Virus record (IMG/VR): IMGVR_UViG_3300009504_000003
Location: 1 to 31,820 of that record
Length of the DNA stretch: 31,820 nucleotides
Source of the DNA: a virus
Reading direction: 5' to 3' (one strand)
Shown: positions 29,068-31,820 of the stretch, in pieces
Layout: each line of letters begins with the position of its first letter
Numbering within the stretch: the stretch's first letter is position 1
Notes under the pieces: generated by a model
Database searches by the model: none
The model's input: the letters and a program-made list of their open reading frames with translations, nothing else
What the model was told of the DNA's origin: nothing
Program-made: the position numbers and the translations under genes

Positions 29068-30906
29068 ATGGTAAACGAGATTGTTGTTGTAAATCGTGGT
29101 TTGATGCGTGTAACCAAAAACACCAACCAAGTGGTGTTTGGGCCTGGTGTTGCAAAGTATGAGGGGGTGAAAGGCTTGGCGGAAGTTGATGCCATACGCT
29201 TTGACCAATTTGTGGAGCCTGTACAGTTAAGCAGCTTGCGCAAGCGTGTTGCGGGCCATAGTGCAACGGGCCACAAGCGCATAACCAACATTGCCATGGT
29301 GAAGGGTGATGTTGTAAGCATCGAGGTGGTGTTGTTTAACCTACAAGATAGGGATACCAGCCCCAGGAGTGTTGTGGTAACAATACATAATGGGCCGGAT
29401 AGTGACAGCCCAATAATCTATGAGGGCGAGTTTGTTGATGCGGTGCAACCTGTAAGGTTGGGCGAGTTTGATACGGACGCCAACCATAGCAATGTATTGT
29501 TTGATACCGGCTTCATAATCCCAACTGACGGCACTTATTGTGTTGCTTTTTGGGCAACGGGTACCACGCCCCCGAACACGGGCGAGCCTTCCATAAGCAT
29601 TGTGCCCGATACTGAAACGCCAGCTGCAAGGGTGTATGGTGGCCAAACGGGTGGCCGCCTATATTTCCAGGGCGAGCCATATTTGGTTGGGGCACCAGCT
29701 CAATGGAATCCTACCATGGTTTTGCCGCTTACCAGGTTGCATGCTTTTGTTGCATACAACCAGCCGCCCGCAGACGAAAACTTGGGCAGCATGTTGTATA
29801 AGGTGGCGGCGTTGTTGCCAAACTTTGTTGGTTGTGCCAGGCTTGGCGTGTACAACAAAACGGCCAACACAATGGAGTTGGTGGACTTTGCGGTGGCTGA
29901 TGCTGCCGGCGAAGCGGGTGCAACCGCTGAGGAGGTTTGGGCATACGCTTTGGCGGGTACTGCTGCGGGCACCAGGTTGGCACGGGCTGACGATAACATC
30001 GAAGACGGCGTGTTTGGGCTTGATGCTGCAAAGGTGCAGCGGGACGGTATTGCGGGCAGTATTGCTGGCCTCAATGATATAACGCCGGAAGATGTTTGGG
30101 CGTTGGAGGTGGTGGATACGCCGGTTTACGATGCCAAAGCAGCCCTCAAGGAGTGTGTGCTCCAGATTATGCACCCAAGCCACGGTTTGGTTAATGCACA
30201 AGCTTCACGGGTGGAAATCTTGGCGGCTATTAACCAGCTTAACAACATATCTGTGGACGATGTTTGGAACAAGCTGGTTGGTGGTACACAAGTAACCATG
30301 GAAGAGCATCTTATTTGGATTGGCGATTATATCTCCTCGCCTACCTGGGGGCTCGTACAAGCGAAAAGCCAGCGTGATGGCATACAAACCGGTGTTTTGA
30401 CAATAATTTCACAACCGGATTGGGGTATGATTGCCGCCCAGACACAACGGGACACGATAGAGGCCAATATGTTGGCATACCACAATGCTGTTATGGCATT
30501 GCTTGGCAACCCAACCGTACCAACCGATACCGTGTTTACCCTGTTGGAAACGATAAGCAGCGAGGTTGCAATCGGCCTGGGCGAAAGGGTTGTAAACCAA
30601 GACGGGTTTTATGATGCCAGCGACATCTTCCACCCTAACGGCAGCGGGCCTGTAACCGACGGCACTTTGCCCTTGGACGATGTACAAGTTTATGTTTATG
30701 CAGAACTACCAGGCACAGGCAAATGGACGCACCTGTTTGCCCGTACCACAACCACGGCCAATGGCAAATGGGCAACCAAGCTGGACGACGGCATATACAT
30801 CTTGTGGTTTTACCGTGCTGACCGGCTTGATATATTGGAATGGCGGGCCATAAGCCCTGACGGCAGCGTGGAAAATCCAACCACCGACCCAAGGGGGTAT
30901 ATCTGA
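29068..30906 (+). CDS. Tail/head appendage protein with ~55-residue internal repeats
   Basis: 612 residues from ATG 29068, with GGGAGG at 29053-29058. N-terminal ~260 residues are beta-rich (VSIEVVLFNLQDRDTSPRSV, GTYCVAFWATGTTPPN) like a sandwich or jelly roll. A middle zone has tandem units: EEVW (W291), EDVW (W344), DDVW (W400), each followed by G(L/M)xxAxxxRxxI motifs at about 317, 373, 428 and 453. The C-terminal ~90 residues (DDVQVYVYAELPGTGKW... ISPDGS) resemble an Ig-like/carboxypeptidase-regulatory domain. It probably is a receptor-contact appendage. No enzyme motif. Confidence 0.55.
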   Translation: MVNEIVVVNRGLMRVTKNTNQVVFGPGVAKYEGVKGLAEVDAIRFDQFVEPVQLSSLRKRVAGHSATGHKRITNIAMVKGDVVSIEVVLFNLQDRDTSPRSVVVTIHNGPDSDSPIIYEGEFVDAVQPVRLGEFDTDANHSNVLFDTGFIIPTDGTYCVAFWATGTTPPNTGEPSISIVPDTETPAARVYGGQTGGRLYFQGEPYLVGAPAQWNPTMVLPLTRLHAFVAYNQPPADENLGSMLYKVAALLPNFVGCARLGVYNKTANTMELVDFAVADAAGEAGATAEEVWAYALAGTAAGTRLARADDNIEDGVFGLDAAKVQRDGIAGSIAGLNDITPEDVWALEVVDTPVYDAKAALKECVLQIMHPSHGLVNAQASRVEILAAINQLNNISVDDVWNKLVGGTQVTMEEHLIWIGDYISSPTWGLVQAKSQRDGIQTGVLTIISQPDWGMIAAQTQRDTIEANMLAYHNAVMALLGNPTVPTDTVFTLLETISSEVAIGLGERVVNQDGFYDASDIFHPNGSGPVTDGTLPLDDVQVYVYAELPGTGKWTHLFARTTTTANGKWATKLDDGIYILWFYRADRLDILEWRAISPDGSVENPTTDPRGYI

Positions 30907-30907
30907 T

Positions 30908-31555
30908 ATGACAAGCATGCCGCCTGTTACACCGGCTGGTTATGTGAGCGTGGAGCGTGTGCGACAGTTTACAGCTGCGCCACTTGATGCAGTAAGCGAC
31001 GCCATGATATTGCGAGCAATCCTTGCGGGCGACAGCCTGTTGGATAAGATGACGGGCCGGCATTGGGGGCAAACCCAGGTTGTTGGCGAGTACCATGATA
31101 TGGACAAAACTTTGCGCACGCTGGTTTACCCTGTGATAAGTGTTGAAACCATGGAGGGGTATCGTGGCGGCAGTTGGGAGCCGTTGCTGGAGTGGAATCC
31201 AGATACCCGACAGGGTGTTTGGCGTTTCAAAGCCCGTTATGCGGGTATAATCGAGTGGGTGCAAACACCAAGCGTGGCGGGCAGGGGTGCAATCCGCATG
31301 AATTATACTGCTGGTTATGCAGCTGTGCCGGAGTACATACAAGACATAAGCATGCGGTTGGCTGCGATTACCACTTTGCAAACCATGGCCGGCTTTGTTT
31401 TGCCCGATTATGCCAGCGTTACCGAGGGTGCTTTGAGCATAAGTTGGGGTGGTTACACGGGCAAGTATGGCAGCCGTGTTGCCGAGTTGCAAAAAGAGGT
31501 GGAGGCCATGGTGCAAATGTTAGGCGGGAGGCTGGACTTTGCGTTTCAAGGTTGA
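30908..31555 (+). CDS. Head-tail connector (gp6/gp15-like)
   Basis: 215 residues from ATG 30908, directly after the previous stop. Features fit the HK97 gp6/SPP1 gp15 connector: an N-terminal helix pair (SVERVRQFTAAPLDAVSDAMIL... LDKMTGRHW), an extended middle with VYPVISVETME, a Gly/Tyr turn IRMNYTAGYAAVPEYIQD and a C-terminal helix. It would form a ring beneath the portal. Next comes the head-closure gene (31539). Confidence 0.75.
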   Translation: MTSMPPVTPAGYVSVERVRQFTAAPLDAVSDAMILRAILAGDSLLDKMTGRHWGQTQVVGEYHDMDKTLRTLVYPVISVETMEGYRGGSWEPLLEWNPDTRQGVWRFKARYAGIIEWVQTPSVAGRGAIRMNYTAGYAAVPEYIQDISMRLAAITTLQTMAGFVLPDYASVTEGALSISWGGYTGKYGSRVAELQKEVEAMVQMLGGRLDFAFQG

Positions 31556-31820
31556 CTTTCCAGGGTTGTTGAGAGCATACCAAACACCTGTGGTTATACA
31601 CCACCGTACCGAAACGGGTAAAGATGCGTATGGCCAACCTGTTTTTACCGTTGTGGATTATGAGCTTAATGCCCATTTCCAGGAGATGCCCGTTGAACAA
31701 CTGTTACAATACCAGGGCATAAGCGGCACCCGTATGGCCAACCTGTTTGTACCCCTTGGCACCATACTTGCTGTTGGTGATGGCGTGACAGCGGGCGAAT
31801 CTGCTTGGGTGGTTGTAACC
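31539..31820 (+). CDS. Head closure / head-tail connector protein (N-terminal part, runs off window end)
   Basis: The frame opens with TTG 31539 (MRFKVDFPGLLRAY...) and runs to the window end, continuing at base 124 on the circle. TTG is chosen because GGGAGG at 31526-31531 lies exactly 7 bases upstream, the spacing seen at other starts here, and because no ATG exists near the beginning of the frame. The start overlaps the preceding connector gene by 17 bases. The sequence contains PVVIHHRTETGKDAYGQPV, followed by beta-rich segments typical of small head-completion proteins. The role (sealing the portal-connector and joining the tail) is inferred from gene order and length. Confidence 0.7.
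   Translation, partial: MRFKVDFPGLLRAYQTPVVIHHRTETGKDAYGQPVFTVVDYELNAHFQEMPVEQLLQYQGISGTRMANLFVPLGTILAVGDGVTAGESAWVVVT
31698..31820. repeat. Direct terminal repeat, right copy
   Basis: Exact copy of bases 1-123. Removing one copy gives a 31,697-bp circle. The junction continues the open frame of the head-closure gene without a stop, which supports genuine circular closure. Confidence 0.95.

Noticed and set aside
1-31820. CRISPR array, tRNA, integrase or insertion sequence
   Set aside because: I saw no regularly spaced direct repeats, no cloverleaf-like region outside genes, no tyrosine or serine recombinase motif and no transposase; intergenic space totals only a few hundred bases.

Overview
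The window is a complete, circularly closed genome of a tailed double-stranded DNA virus with siphovirus-type head and tail genes. Its first 123 bases are repeated exactly as its last 123, and joining the copies restores one head-closure gene cut by the ends, giving about 31,697 bp of unique sequence. Every gene I can support lies on the + strand, most start codons touch or overlap the previous stop (ATGA, TAATG), and strong GGAGG-type ribosome binding sites usually sit about 7 bases from the start. I see no integrase, repressor, tRNA, DNA polymerase or recognisable endolysin. The host cannot be named. Coding is standard, with frequent ATA (Ile), TTG (Leu), GTG (Val) and AGG/CGG (Arg) codons and almost no GTC. 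A bacterial or archaeal host from an uncultured anaerobe is possible, but that is a guess.

Layout on the circle, starting at packaging: terS 20188, terL 20684, portal fused to a MuF-type domain 22248, gp10-like protein 24514, S78-type protease with a nested scaffold 25005, major capsid 25899, two small genes, fibre-like protein 27349, small genes, holin-like protein 28787, 612-residue appendage protein 29068, head-tail connector 30908 and head closure (across the window ends). Then come tail terminator 174, tail tube 612, frameshifted tail chaperones 1589/2059, an unusually short tape measure 2208, distal tail protein 3076 and a baseplate/Tal-like protein 3462. The early/middle block, 5827-15964, holds many small unknown genes rich in CxxC motifs, a three-finger C2H2 protein, a 572-residue protein with winged-helix-like repeats, a DUF932-like protein, a MazG-like protein, a RecA/RadA-like ATPase and a second P-loop ATPase.

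The most unusual segment is 15947-20143. A terminator and two mutually exclusive hairpins precede a tight cassette: a small ORF, a B12-domain-type radical SAM enzyme, a 52-residue Cys-containing peptide, a DNA methyltransferase-like protein and a second radical SAM enzyme. Immediately after it the strand composition flips abruptly (C/A-rich to G/T-rich) at terS. By eye the genome has no GATC and no ACGT, which points to long exposure to host restriction. Structural genes build the particle, the P-loop and winged-helix proteins probably support replication or recombination, and the radical SAM/methyltransferase cassette is the best candidate for an undescribed nucleic acid or host-modification system.
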